Positions 9,340 to 17,099 are shown, numbered from the stretch's first letter. The stretch: DNA of 64,000 bases from Streptomyces sp. CA-210063 (GCF_024612015.1 NZ_CP102512.1:5580001-5644000), one strand, 5' to 3'. Numbers and translations: made by a program. The notes: generated by a model not told the origin, from the sequence alone.

Positions 9340-10224
9340 ATGAAGCGCAGGACCGTCTTGGGGGGTACGACCGCAGCAGCCGCGGGGCTCGCGTTCGGGG
9401 CAGGCGGCGCCAAGGCTGCCCCGAACGCCCCGGACAAGGGCGGGGCGTACGCGGGGAAGACGGTCCTGATCACCGGGGCGACCTCGGGTATCGGGCGAGC
9501 TGCGGCCGTCGCCTTCGCCGGGGAAGGCGCCAAGGTCGGCTTCTGCGGACGCCGGGAGCGATTGGGCAGGCAGGTGGAACGGGAGATCCGCGAAGCAGGC
9601 GGAGAAGCGACGTACATCAAGGCCGATGTGCGCCGCCCGGGCGAGGTGAAGTCCTTTGTGGACCGGGTGGTCGAGACGTACGACGGGCTGGACGTCGCCC
9701 TCAACAACGCCGGCATCCAGAAGCCCTTCACGGACCTGCATGAGGTCACGGTCGAGGAGTGGGACGACGTCGCCGTCACCAACACGCGCGGGGTCTTCCT
9801 GGCCCTCAAGTTCGAGATTCCGCACATGCGCAGGCTCGGCGGCGGCGTCATCCTGGTGACCGGCTCCACGAACCAGTGGGCCACCCGTGCCGGTCTGGGT
9901 TCCTACACCGCGGCCAAGAACGGCCTGACGGGTCTGGTCCAGGCCGCCGCCCTGGAGAACGGCGAGCACGGCATTCGCGTGGTCGCCCTGTCGCCCGGGA
10001 TGACCGACACCCCGATGCTGGATGTGCACCGGCCGGACGGGGTGTCCGACGAGCAGTGGGCCCAGCTGAAAGCCCAGTTCGCGCAGCAGGGCGTCCCCGC
10101 ATTCCACCGCATGGCCAAGCCCGAGGAAATGGCGACCGCCGCTCTCGCCCTCGCCTCGTCGGGCTTCAGCTTCCAGACCGGTTCCTGCGTCGCGGTCGAC
10201 GGCGGTCAGCTCGCCGCGCTGTGA
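9340..10224 (+). CDS. short-chain dehydrogenase with Tat signal
   Basis: 294 aa. The start ATG at 9340 follows GGGAGGG; longer upstream frames have no ribosome site. The N-terminus MKRRTVLGGTTAAAAGLAFG with AKA near residue 26 looks like a twin-arginine signal, unusual for an NAD(P)-binding enzyme. The Rossmann motif is TGATSGIG (45-52), followed by NNAG (122-125) and the catalytic Ser176, Tyr189 (SYTAAKNG) and Lys193. The C-terminal GSCVAVDGG is typical of the classical SDR family. Substrate unknown. It is divergent from the two-component operon, which may control it. Confidence 0.88.
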   Translation: MKRRTVLGGTTAAAAGLAFGAGGAKAAPNAPDKGGAYAGKTVLITGATSGIGRAAAVAFAGEGAKVGFCGRRERLGRQVEREIREAGGEATYIKADVRRPGEVKSFVDRVVETYDGLDVALNNAGIQKPFTDLHEVTVEEWDDVAVTNTRGVFLALKFEIPHMRRLGGGVILVTGSTNQWATRAGLGSYTAAKNGLTGLVQAAALENGEHGIRVVALSPGMTDTPMLDVHRPDGVSDEQWAQLKAQFAQQGVPAFHRMAKPEEMATAALALASSGFSFQTGSCVAVDGGQLAAL

Positions 10225-10586
10225 TGTCAGCGCATCGGCGTGTCAGCGCCCGGCAAGGCGAGGCGCGGGTTCGAACACACCAACGGGCTCCGGGTGAAGC
10301 GAAGATCGTCTACTCCCGTAGCTGGGCCTCCCAGCCTTGTCAGGCGCCACGGTCCGCAGCCCTCTGGCGGAGATGACCCGCCCCGGGCAGTCCTCGCAGC
10401 CTCCCCCGTAGCAGCAGAGATCCCCAGCGAAGTCGATCCAGCAGGCGGTTCCGGGCGTACACCACTAAGCGTGATCGGAATAGCCGCAATGTCCGATATA
10501 AATGCAGCCAAAACTGCAACCACCCACACTGAAGTGCGGGACCGCGATTCGCGGTCCCGCACTTCGTTTTGCCTGGTCAGGCGGCT
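10225..10586. other. intergenic region left of att copy B, with terminator
   Basis: About 360 bases without a supportable gene. The last part holds atgcagccaaaactgcaacc (10502-10521), a near repeat of 7103-7122, and a strong hairpin (10531-10565). Confidence 0.4.
10531..10565. terminator. strong hairpin next to att copy B
   Basis: A perfect 16-bp stem (GAAGTGCGGGACCGCG at 10531-10546 with its complement at 10550-10565) around a 3-base loop and followed by GTTTT. It looks like the terminator usually found between an AICE integrase gene and its att site, although no integrase remains here. Confidence 0.75.
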
Positions 10587-10640
10587 GCGGAGGATACGAG
10601 ATTCGAACTCGTGAGGGGTTGCCCCCAACACGCTTTCCAA
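10587..10640 (-). repeat. attachment-site copy B: 3' end of tRNA-Ser(GGA)
   Basis: 54 bases that appear identical to 35204-35257, the 3' part of the intact tRNA-Ser(GGA), ending inside the anticodon loop. With the intact gene as the other end it would be attL of a composite element of about 24.6 kb. Confidence 0.88.
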
Positions 10641-10779
10641 CTGTGTTGGTGGGGCGGTGGTGTGTGTGCGGGGGCGTTCACCTGTGTTCATGGACGGTTG
10701 GCCATCGGCGCTGGCGCGGCTCTGGGTCTCGCCTGAACGGTGGTGAACGGGGCTGAACGAGACGGAAACTGAGACGGCC
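10629..10779 (+). repeat. 151-bp element-end repeat, copy 1
   Basis: Starts inside the att core (cacgctttccaactg) and runs 151 bases; a clearly related copy of the same length lies at 18105-18255. It ends with GAGACGGAAACTGAGACGG, a phrase also present at 35121-35139 just after the integrase gene. The repeat probably contains integrase arm-type sites at the element end. Confidence 0.75.
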
Positions 10780-10812
10780 GGGCAGGCTATGAGGGCTTGC
10801 AGACTCTGGAGC

Positions 10813-11334
10813 TCAGGCCTGTGTCTGACTGCGTTCATCGTGGCTGGATGCCAGAGGGACGAACGGGAGCTCGGGGATGCCAAGTTCTTGGCGCATGGCC
10901 GCTGCTGCGGCCTGGGCGGCCTTGTAGTACGTGTGCTGTGCGGTCTGGAAGGTTCCGTCAGTGACGTGCGCGCCGTCTGCGAGAAGGTCACGTAGCGTAC
11001 GGACGGTGCGGAACGCGTCGACGCCCAACTCCACTACACGTGGCGGAGCGAGCATTGTTAGGCCGAAGCGCTGCTCGAACAGACCAGACTCGGAGAATGC
11101 CGCGCGGACTGCACGCCTGCGTTCTTCCGGCATGTCGTAGGTTGCCTCGGCGGCAAAACGCATGCCTTCGGTCGCGCGGGCCAAGTGGGCGAGGTAGGTC
11201 ACGAAGGTCTCGCGCAGAACGGTCTGTGCGTCGGCCTGTTGGGCGCGTTTCCAGCGGTCCCGGTCCACGACGAACGTTGCGACGATGCCGGCAAGCGCAC
11301 CGGCTATGGCACTCAGAGGTGCAGTCCAGTCCAT
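10813..11334 (-). CDS. small membrane-anchored protein of unknown function
   Basis: 173 aa from the ATG at 11334 (MDWTAPLSAIAGALAGIVATF; an in-frame ATG at 11388 is possible). One N-terminal membrane helix is followed by VDRDRWKRAQ and a largely helical cytoplasmic part rich in Arg and Glu (ATEGMRFAAEATYDMPEERR). I do not recognise a named family, though proteins of this plan are common beside integrated elements in Streptomyces. It sits alone between the tRNA-Ser repeat and the tRNA-Gly repeat. Confidence 0.6.
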   Translation of the reverse strand: MDWTAPLSAIAGALAGIVATFVVDRDRWKRAQQADAQTVLRETFVTYLAHLARATEGMRFAAEATYDMPEERRRAVRAAFSESGLFEQRFGLTMLAPPRVVELGVDAFRTVRTLRDLLADGAHVTDGTFQTAQHTYYKAAQAAAAAMRQELGIPELPFVPLASSHDERSQTQA

Positions 11335-11397
11335 GAGAGGCACTGTATTGACTCCACGAGGGGTGTCTGCCGACAGCAAGAACGGCACCTGCCGGGA

Positions 11398-11428
11398 CGC
11401 TCTCAGCTTGGGAAGCTGCGATCATTCG
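11398..11428 (-). repeat. att-like core, tRNA-Gly(CCC) anticodon region, left copy
   Basis: 31 bases (cgctctcagcttgggaagct and on to cattcg) matching 17616-17646 with one mismatch. On the minus strand this is the anticodon stem-loop of tRNA-Gly(CCC). Flanking DNA at 11489-11537 (ctcgatctggtgcggtagt) also resembles 17708-17762. Together they mark the two ends of a relic element of about 6.2 kb. Confidence 0.7.
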
Positions 11429-11631
11429 AGGCTGAATCGGGGCGCTGACCTGCGTTGATGGCTGACCTGCACTCTCGCAGGTGCTGTCGGCTTTCACCGT
11501 GGTTCCCTCCCCGCTCGATCTGGTGCGGTAGTGGTGCGGAGCTGCGGCCTCCAGGAGGTGATCAGCTGACCACATTCCCTTCCCGGACCTCCTCCCTCGC
11601 CCGGGATGCCCGGCTGCTAGCGTCCGGCACC

Positions 11632-12387
11632 ATGTGGGCTCACGAGATAGTGGCCGGTCGACCGGCGTGGCGGCACACCCCTTCCGGAGTGGTCTTCCGG
11701 GCTGTCCCCGGTGGGACGTTCCTGATGGGTCTGTCCGACGCGGAACTGGACGCGGTTCGTGCCATTGAGCGGTCCGACGGCGCCGATGACGACCTCGAAG
11801 CGTTCTTCGCCGGTGCTGTCCATGCCCGGCCGGTACGAGAAGTGCGGGTTGAGCCGTTCTTGATCGCCCGCCATCCGCTGACGGTGGCGCAAGCGCGGCA
11901 CTGGCTGCCCGAGTACGAGGACAGCTTCGCCGACTCGGATGCAAGCACGGCCCGCTTCGAGGACGACTTGGACGACCTGCTCGGGGCGTTGCCCTTCCGG
12001 CTGCCCAGCGAGGCGGAGTGGGAGTACGCGGCCCGGGCAGGGACGACCACTCTGACCTTCCGAGGGGACGGAAAGCCGGACGAGGACCATGTGCTGGACG
12101 ACTTTGCCGACGAGGAGCGCACAGCCGCGGCTGAGAACGCCTTCGGCTTGGCGGCGATGGGGTCGGCGAACGAGGTCTGCGCCGATGTGTGGATCCCGCA
12201 TTTCACGGACGCGCCGGCGGACGCACGTGCCCGTACCGGCGACGGACCGCGGGTGGTGCGAGGAGGTGGCGGCGACCTATCTCCGTGGCAGGGCTGCGAC
12301 GAGTGGCTGCTGTTGCTCTCCGCCACCCGCGACGAGTCTCAGGACTTCACTGCGGTCCGCCCGGTCGCACTCCTGCCAACCAGTTAG
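11632..12387 (+). CDS. formylglycine-generating-enzyme-like (SUMF1 fold) protein
   Basis: 251 aa from the ATG at 11632. FGE-family hallmarks: VPGGTFLMGLSDAEL, then VEPFLIARHPLTVAQ (canonical V-x-x-F-x-I-x-x-x-P-V-T), FRLPSEAEWEYAARAG and the closing RVVRGGG ... FTAVRPV. True FGE uses two Cys near the C-terminus; here the GNVWEW-like site reads MGSANEVCADVWIP and the usual Cys-x-x-x-R region reads SATRDESQDF, so catalytic activity as an FGE is doubtful. It may serve as a binding scaffold, as FGE-like folds do elsewhere (inference). A strong terminator follows directly. Cargo of the island. Confidence 0.82.
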   Translation: MWAHEIVAGRPAWRHTPSGVVFRAVPGGTFLMGLSDAELDAVRAIERSDGADDDLEAFFAGAVHARPVREVRVEPFLIARHPLTVAQARHWLPEYEDSFADSDASTARFEDDLDDLLGALPFRLPSEAEWEYAARAGTTTLTFRGDGKPDEDHVLDDFADEERTAAAENAFGLAAMGSANEVCADVWIPHFTDAPADARARTGDGPRVVRGGGGDLSPWQGCDEWLLLLSATRDESQDFTAVRPVALLPTS

Positions 12388-12405
12388 CGGCAAGATCTGG
12401 ATGTC

Positions 12406-12453
12406 AGAAGGGGGGGGGCCACCTCAGAAATTTTCGGAGGTGGCCCCCCTTCT
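12406..12453 (+). terminator. intrinsic terminator after FGE-like gene
   Basis: Long stem AGAAGGGGGGGGCCACCTC with GAGGTGGCCCCCCTTCT (12406-12424 with about 12437-12453) and a short AT-rich loop; it starts 19 bases after the stop codon. Confidence 0.8.
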
Positions 12454-12457
12454 GGAC

Positions 12458-12502
12458 TGGTGCCCCCGGCAGGATTCGAACCTGCGACACCCGCTTTAGG
12501 AG
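12458..12502 (-). repeat. tRNA-Arg(CCT) 3' half, att scar
   Basis: On the minus strand this reads the anticodon loop CTCCTAA, then the T-arm GGTTCGAATCC, acceptor strand GGGGGCA and CCA, i.e. the 3' half of tRNA-Arg(CCT). No 5' half precedes it (the upstream sequence cannot form a D-arm), so it is not a working tRNA gene but the typical scar left when an element integrates into one, or a piece carried in by an element. Confidence 0.7.
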
Positions 12503-12606
12503 TTCGATCTGAGCCCGGCGTGGTGGGGACTCGCCTCGCGCACTGGCGCCGTGCATGGCCGCTGGTTGTCGCCGCCGTCCGTGCTCGTTGATGTCAACGT
12601 TGGATG

Positions 12607-12819
12607 TCAGCGGAACAGCCCTGGGGCCGGGCAGACCTCCAATGGTTCATCCGGCCGGTCTGCCCAGCTCCACCAGATATGCCGATCGGCACACCGCCAC
12701 AGCGACCGGCAGGTCCGCCGGCCGTCGTCCTCCCGTTCGGTGAGCAGCAGGCCACCAGACTTCATGGGCTGGCTGCATGCAGGACAGGTCGGGGCCTCGT
12801 TGATCACGCGGCGCACCAT
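12607..12819 (-). CDS. small zinc-ribbon protein, paralogue 1
   Basis: 70 aa from the ATG at 12819 (an ATG at 12888 would add 23 Arg-rich residues). CPACSQPMKSGG starts a zinc knuckle; the middle DDGRRTCRSLWRCADRHIWW and DRPDEPLEVCPAPGL are shared almost word for word with the gene at 20783-21043. A treble-clef-like Cys4 metal site is likely. Function unknown; its repeat beside another att scar suggests it travels with the element ends. Confidence 0.6.
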   Translation of the reverse strand: MVRRVINEAPTCPACSQPMKSGGLLLTEREDDGRRTCRSLWRCADRHIWWSWADRPDEPLEVCPAPGLFR

Positions 12820-12943
12820 AACGGAGCGACCTCTTCGTCCCGAAGCAACTTGGGCGGGCACTCGTCCTTGTGCTGGTGCATCTCTCACCTGCGCTGATGG
12901 TCCGCTGCCGTCCGCGCTCGTCCGCCGTTGTTTGCTGGCGTTG

Positions 12944-13240
12944 TCACGCAGTTAGACACTCACCCTTGGTGTTCCTCCGGTACGGGAAACACCGGTGCGT
13001 TCGCGCTGATCGCTGCCCTACGATCAGTCTGCCTGCGTCGGCCGGCTCGCTGTACACCCGCACCATCGGCCCCTTGTGGAGGGGGCCAGCCCGTTCGAGC
13101 CGGGCTAGGTGGGCTGACATCTGCTGAGTGGTGCGGTGCGCGGTTCGTCTGTGCCGCAGCCGACGAAGCCAGCCACGATGGCGGGTACGCCAACCGATCA
13201 GGCGCGCGTGTGCCTCGATGCACCCCCGATCTGGTGCGCT
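12944..13240 (-). CDS. possible small DNA-binding-like protein (start uncertain)
   Basis: An open frame on the minus strand ends at 12944 and reads ARLIGWRTRHRGWLRRLRHR, then TTQQMSAHLARLERAGPLHK and RRNTKGECL at the end. The part TTQQMSAHLARLERAG resembles the recognition helix region of a winged HTH. No good in-frame ATG/GTG with a ribosome site is visible near 13240, so it may be the remains of a longer gene. I list it because the amino-acid pattern looks selected. Confidence 0.35.
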   Translation of the reverse strand, partial: SAPDRGCIEAHARLIGWRTRHRGWLRRLRHRRTAHRTTQQMSAHLARLERAGPLHKGPMVRVYSEPADAGRLIVGQRSARTHRCFPYRRNTKGECLTA

Positions 13241-13370
13241 AGAACTCCGTTGCCATCCGGTACCGCCTTGGGCTCGCTGTCCAGACGTCGCAGGATGGGC
13301 CATCGCCCCTCCGCGTCTGGCTACTTTCGGGCATCCTGGTCTCTTTCTGCACCTGCTACCTGGAGCCGCC

Positions 13371-13802
13371 ATGCCTCCCCAAGCCATTAACGACAAGCTC
13401 ACCGAGAACAACGGTATCTCGGCCTTTAACATGAAATGGATCAAGAATGAGTTCGACTCAACCTGGGAGCGCCTGAGCGAGTCACGGCGCCGCGAGCTGC
13501 AGGAGTGGCTGCAGTCCCAAGACATCGGATACCTGTGTCCCGGAGCCCACGACGGCCATGACCGGGGATCATGCCCGCTGCCCGCGGTGGAGACATCTGA
13601 TGTCCTGCTGTATCAGAAAAAGTCGGCCATCGGGGCAATCATCCGGCTGACCACTTTTGAAGCACCGCTCAGCTCTCAGCCGGGGGCAGCCGGCGGCATT
13701 CTGTCTATTATGGCGGGCATTTTGGAGAGCTCGTTGAAGGGCGCCTTCGAGAATGGTCGCGACATACTCGGCGAGGGCTCGTCTGAGCAGCAGCGAGCAT
13801 GA
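13371..13802 (+). CDS. hypothetical protein
   Basis: 143 aa from the ATG at 13371 (MPPQAINDKLTENNG). A helical, charged N-terminal part (FDSTWERLSESRRRELQEWL) is followed by CPGAHDGHDRGSCPLPAVE, then a less charged C-terminal half rich in Ala and Gly. The base composition is lower in GC than the neighbours, consistent with transferred DNA. I recognise no family and see no signal peptide. Confidence 0.55.
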   Translation: MPPQAINDKLTENNGISAFNMKWIKNEFDSTWERLSESRRRELQEWLQSQDIGYLCPGAHDGHDRGSCPLPAVETSDVLLYQKKSAIGAIIRLTTFEAPLSSQPGAAGGILSIMAGILESSLKGAFENGRDILGEGSSEQQRA

Positions 13803-14271
13803 GCGTGGGTGCCCATTGGTGCGCAGCGGTACCGTGCTGGTCCCCAATGGGCCAGAGGAAACGGCTCCGGAGGCCGCTTGGGAGCAGGGCAACGCGGCAG
13901 GTCACGGCCTTGCACCTAGCTGATCAGGCGGGACGAGTCCACGGATAGTCCACAATCCCCGTCTCGTCGTGAACCGCCATTGCCTGGCCCAAGCTCTTGC
14001 TTGGTACTGGCTGCTTGTCCCGAACTCGACTACTCGGCCGCGCCTTGCTGTATCCGCTGCTGGGCCCTTTCGTAGAACCTGCTCGCCATCGGTGTGTCGG
14101 TAGAGGTGATTCGTACGTAGTCGGCGCTCAGCTCTCGGGTTCTGACTTCGAGGACCGCCAGGTCGGATGCCTCGGTCATGAGGCTGATCTCGGTGTCTGC
14201 CCTAGAAGCACCACCGGCGCCCCGCAATCAAGCGGGACGATGGCGGGCACCTCGGCACTACACCGGCTCGT
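13803..14271. other. intergenic region with a possible 49-aa minus-strand gene
   Basis: About 470 bases. The only frame of interest is on the minus strand, 14030-14179: MTEASDLAVLEVRTRELSAD onwards, 49 residues, amphipathic and of reasonable composition but with a poor ribosome site. Otherwise nothing is seen. Confidence 0.3.
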
Positions 14272-14484
14272 AACGACGTCCTCGACGGCATCCGATCCGT
14301 GTCGACCGCCCTCGACTTCGGGCTGATGCGTATCCACCGCCCATGCACCGGGCTGCTCGACGAGCTACCGGGCTACGCATGGGACCCCGCAGCATCCGAC
14401 CGCGACGAGGACCAGCCGATCAAGCGTGACGACCACAGCGCCGACGCGCTGCGCTACGTCGTGCACTCCAATGCGCACGAGTGA
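14272..14484 (+). pseudogene. phage terminase large subunit, C-terminal fragment a
   Basis: The frame reads NDVLDGIRSVSTALDFGLMR, CTGLLDELPGYAWDP and DDHSADALRYVVHSNAHE*, the C-terminal nuclease part of a phage terminase large subunit. The same text recurs in better condition at about 16410-16650. Everything upstream of residue NDV is missing, so this is a truncated relic. Its stop is 10 bases from the stop of the convergent gene at 14495-14947. Confidence 0.75.
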
Positions 14485-14494
14485 CGCCACCGGC

Positions 14495-14947
14495 TCACCA
14501 CATCCACCGATGCCGGGGAACCGGGATAGTCCGCCCCGTCCGGGCCCTCCACAAGAGCACGGAGCAGTGGACCCAGCCGAACAGGGAGATCAGCCCAAAC
14601 AGAATACCCAAGGCGCCAACGAGCGCAGCCGAGGGGAACGCGCGCAGATACCCCAGCGCCACGGCCAGACCCTCAACCAACAGCAACCACAAGTTCCAAC
14701 GTCGCTTCCTGTGAATGACCCTGACGTAGTCTTCAAACCTGCGCTGCTCTGCCGCCTCTTTGGCGGTCCCTTCATCGAGGATGCGCCGCTGACGTTCGCT
14801 CCAACGTCGTTGCGTCTCCACTGCCTCCGGGTCCACCGGCGCAGCGGGCGAAGTGAACACAACGTCGCCGTGAATAGCACCGGACTGCACGACGTGGCCC
14901 CCGACGCTTCCACTCAACTCGTTGCGTATGGACGGCTGTTCGCTCAT
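14495..14947 (-). CDS. RHIM-like-motif membrane protein A
   Basis: 150 aa from the ATG at 14947. Residues about 11-28 read SGSVGGHVVQSGAIHGDV, matching the G-x-V-V-Q-A/S-G-x-I/V-x-G pattern of RHIM/PP-type amyloid signalling motifs described for bacterial NLR-associated effectors. A helical linker (RRWSERQRRILDEGTAKEAA) leads to two membrane helices (WLLLVEGLAVALGYL; LVGALGILFGLISLFG). It is a paralogue of the gene at 16671-17099. By analogy it could be a membrane-acting cell-death effector triggered by amyloid templating (inference). The ribosome site is weak. It is convergent with a terminase fragment. Confidence 0.65.
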   Translation of the reverse strand: MSEQPSIRNELSGSVGGHVVQSGAIHGDVVFTSPAAPVDPEAVETQRRWSERQRRILDEGTAKEAAEQRRFEDYVRVIHRKRRWNLWLLLVEGLAVALGYLRAFPSAALVGALGILFGLISLFGWVHCSVLLWRARTGRTIPVPRHRWMW

Positions 14948-15098
14948 GAGGCGGAAGATACGCGCTTGACTCACAAGATCACCATCGAAGCGGCCGATGC
15001 CAATGCCCGCGAGCACACTTGGTGACCGCCCCCTTCGCCTTCCCGGAGAGCGGCGTACCGTGGCCGTCGCCGGCGTGGGCCCCGTACTGCCGCCAGGC

Positions 15099-15536
15099 TC
15101 AGGTCTGACCGAAAGGTGTCCCGAAGCTCAGCGAGCCCACGTTGCCAGCCTGAATCACTGGGCCGTGCTGTACGCCCCCACTGATCGTGTTATGGACATC
15201 CGCGACCTGTTGATCACCCTTTGGGGGCGCCAAGTCATCAATCATTGACCGCAGTTCGGCAGCTGCGGCCGGATTTGCCAGCAAAGTGCGCCGCAATCGT
15301 GTACGCCACTCCGCCTGGACATCCAAGGCGGTCTGTTCGTCGCTGGCCTCCATTGCCGCCGTCAGTTCTCCGCGCGAGGTCTCCAGCTCCCCCTCGATCA
15401 CGTCTTCCTCACCACCACCGCGACGCGAGAAGAACGACACCATCCGGTCACGAGCTTGTGCCCAGGAGTCCACCGCCATCTGCTGAACCAATGTCGTAGC
15501 GCCTGCGGCAGCAAGTGCCACCAACTCCGCTTCCAT
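15099..15536 (-). CDS. RHIM-like-motif protein B
   Basis: 145 aa; the ATG at 15536 has a good AAAGGTGG ribosome site. The N-terminal half is helical (MEAELVALAAAGATTLVQQM, VDSWAQARDRMVSFFSRRGG), with a possible membrane or helix-bundle character, followed by an acidic/helical middle and, at the very C-terminus, SGGVQHGPVIQAGNVGS, the same RHIM-like core seen in proteins A and C but at the opposite end. Small proteins of this plan (helical domain followed by such a motif) are widespread in Streptomyces next to conflict genes. Function unproven. Confidence 0.65.
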   Translation of the reverse strand: MEAELVALAAAGATTLVQQMAVDSWAQARDRMVSFFSRRGGGEEDVIEGELETSRGELTAAMEASDEQTALDVQAEWRTRLRRTLLANPAAAAELRSMIDDLAPPKGDQQVADVHNTISGGVQHGPVIQAGNVGSLSFGTPFGQT

Positions 15537-15579
15537 CGAACCACCTTTGCAGCATCTGAGGCCGCCACCGTACCCCCTG

Positions 15580-15660
15580 ACACTCGACGACCACAGCGTC
15601 GACGCCCTGTGCTACGCCGTCCATGCCACTGCACACGATTGGCGCCACCTGCTCGCCCAT
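15580..15660 (+). pseudogene. phage terminase large subunit, C-terminal fragment b
   Basis: A very short relic: LDDHSVDALCYAVHATAHDW RHLL reads as the extreme C-terminus of the same terminase family as fragments a and c. It joins in frame, without any stop, to unrelated residues and then to the nuclease/terminase mosaic downstream, showing that deletions have fused phage pieces. Confidence 0.6.
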
Positions 15661-15766
15661 CAGCTATGCAGGATTGGCCTCTCGTACTTTCCTGGTTTCG
15701 TCCCAGAACCTCGGCAACCGTTCGTACAACCCCTCTCGAAAGCGCTCGTGGTTCGACCGTCCAGCC

Positions 15767-16650
15767 TGCTGGAGATCAAAACCTGCAGCGCGTACCAGCT
15801 CGATGAGTGGCTCGCCGGTGTGCCGGACGGGCCGACGCCGCAAACGCAGTGGTACCTCGCTGTGACCGGGTACGAGCAGGCGAACGTCGCTGCACTGCTC
15901 GGCGGGAACCGGCTGGTTGTGCACCGTGTCGACCCGCGTTCGTGGCACATCCGGCTCGACGACAACCCGAGCCTCTCCGCGGCCTACATCGACGCGCTGC
16001 GGGCCGAGTGCGTCGGACTCTGGCGCCGCCGGATGATCGAGGGCACCTGGGTGATCGCCGAGGGCGCGGTCTACGATATGTTCGACGAGCAGCGGCACGT
16101 CGTTGACGAACTGCCGCCGATGCGCCGGTACTGGGTCGCCATCGACTACGGAACCGCGAACCAGTTCTCGGCGATCCTGTACGGCCTCGGCGCCAACGAC
16201 CGGCTGTACGCGGTCAACGAGTGGCGCCCCAACTCGTGAGCCGCACACCGACAGATGACCGACGCGCAGTTCAGCCGCGCCGTGAGCGCATGGCTCGACG
16301 AGCAGCAGGTCGTTCCCGAGTGGACGTTTATTGACCCGTCCGCGACGAGCTTTTCCACTCAATTGTGGACAGACAGGCATCCCGTCGTCGCCCTTGCGAA
16401 CAACGAGGTGCTCAACGGCATCCGCAGCGTGTCGACCGCGCTCGGTTCGGGGCTGTTGCGCGTACATCGATCATGCCGGGGACTCCTCGACGAGCTGCCC
16501 GGTTACGCCTGGCCAGAAGAGACCACAGCACGCGGCGAGGACAAGCCGATCAAGTGCCACGACCGCTCCTGCGACGGGCTGCGGTACGTGATCCACTCGA
16601 CTGCGCACGTGTGGCGCCAAGTGTCAGACGTATTGAAGGACAACGGTTGA
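15767..16650 (+). pseudogene. YqaJ-like exonuclease piece fused to phage terminase large subunit, interrupted
   Basis: The first part (LEIKTCSAYQLDEW and WYLAVTGYEQANVAALLGG, about 15770-15930) reads like the core of a YqaJ/RecE-type phage exonuclease; LEIKT supplies the E-x-K catalytic strand. From about 15936 (HIRLDDNPSLSAAYIDAL, EGTWVIAEGAVYDMFDE, WVAIDYGTANQFSAILYGLG) it is terminase large subunit including the nuclease-domain Asp. A TGA at 16237-16239 interrupts the frame (EWRPNS*), after which the same frame goes on to 16650 (WTFIDPSATSFSTQLW, GLLDELPGYAWPEE). A chimeric, nonsense-mutated prophage relic. Confidence 0.75.
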
Positions 16651-16670
16651 TCAGCTGCTCAATCCGGGAC

Positions 16671-17099
16671 TCAGCGGTAGCGTCGAAGAGCCAACCAGTG
16701 CTTCGCCAGGAATCCGAAACCGATCACCACGTCGAACCACCCAATCGACGCCCACATCACTCGCGTGCTGTCGCCCCCGGATCCGTGACCACCGACAACC
16801 AGGAACAGGCCGAAAAGGATCCATACGACAGACCCGTAGATTCCACGACGTGCCTTCTTGAGGAATCTCTGTCTTTGAAACTGAGACTGGGCGTAGCGTG
16901 CTGCACGTTCTGCATCTTCGGCGTCCAGGATTCGTTTCGTGCGTGCCGACCAGCGAGCACGTAACTCTGCCTCCTCTGGGCTCGGCGTAGCAGGCAGGAT
17001 CACATTGCCGTTGATGGATCCAGCCTGGACCACGGGCCCGTTCACATGGCCGCTCACGCCGTTACTTACGTTGTTGGTGACGTCCCGTCCCTCTCCCAT
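16671..17099 (-). CDS. RHIM-like-motif membrane protein C
   Basis: 142 aa from the ATG at 17099. Near the N-terminus SGHVNGPVVQAGSINGNV carries the RHIM-like core. Then ARWSARTKRILDAEDAERAA, clearly related to protein A (RWSERQRRILDEGTAKEAA), and two membrane helices (YGSVVWILFGLFLVVGG; ASIGWFDVVIGFGFLAKHW). Its stop lies 20 bases from the convergent end of the broken terminase gene, the same arrangement as protein A and terminase fragment a. This suggests the pair terminase tail plus membrane gene was duplicated. No strong ribosome site is visible. Confidence 0.65.
   Translation of the reverse strand: MGEGRDVTNNVSNGVSGHVNGPVVQAGSINGNVILPATPSPEEAELRARWSARTKRILDAEDAERAARYAQSQFQRQRFLKKARRGIYGSVVWILFGLFLVVGGHGSGGDSTRVMWASIGWFDVVIGFGFLAKHWLALRRYR

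Noticed and set aside
10227..10991. 254-codon minus-strand frame over att copy B
   Set aside because: Runs through the att repeat, the terminator hairpin and the 151-bp repeat; no recognisable protein text.
12458..12540. Complete tRNA-Arg gene
   Set aside because: Only the 3' half folds; no D-arm or 5' acceptor strand can be built from the adjoining sequence.
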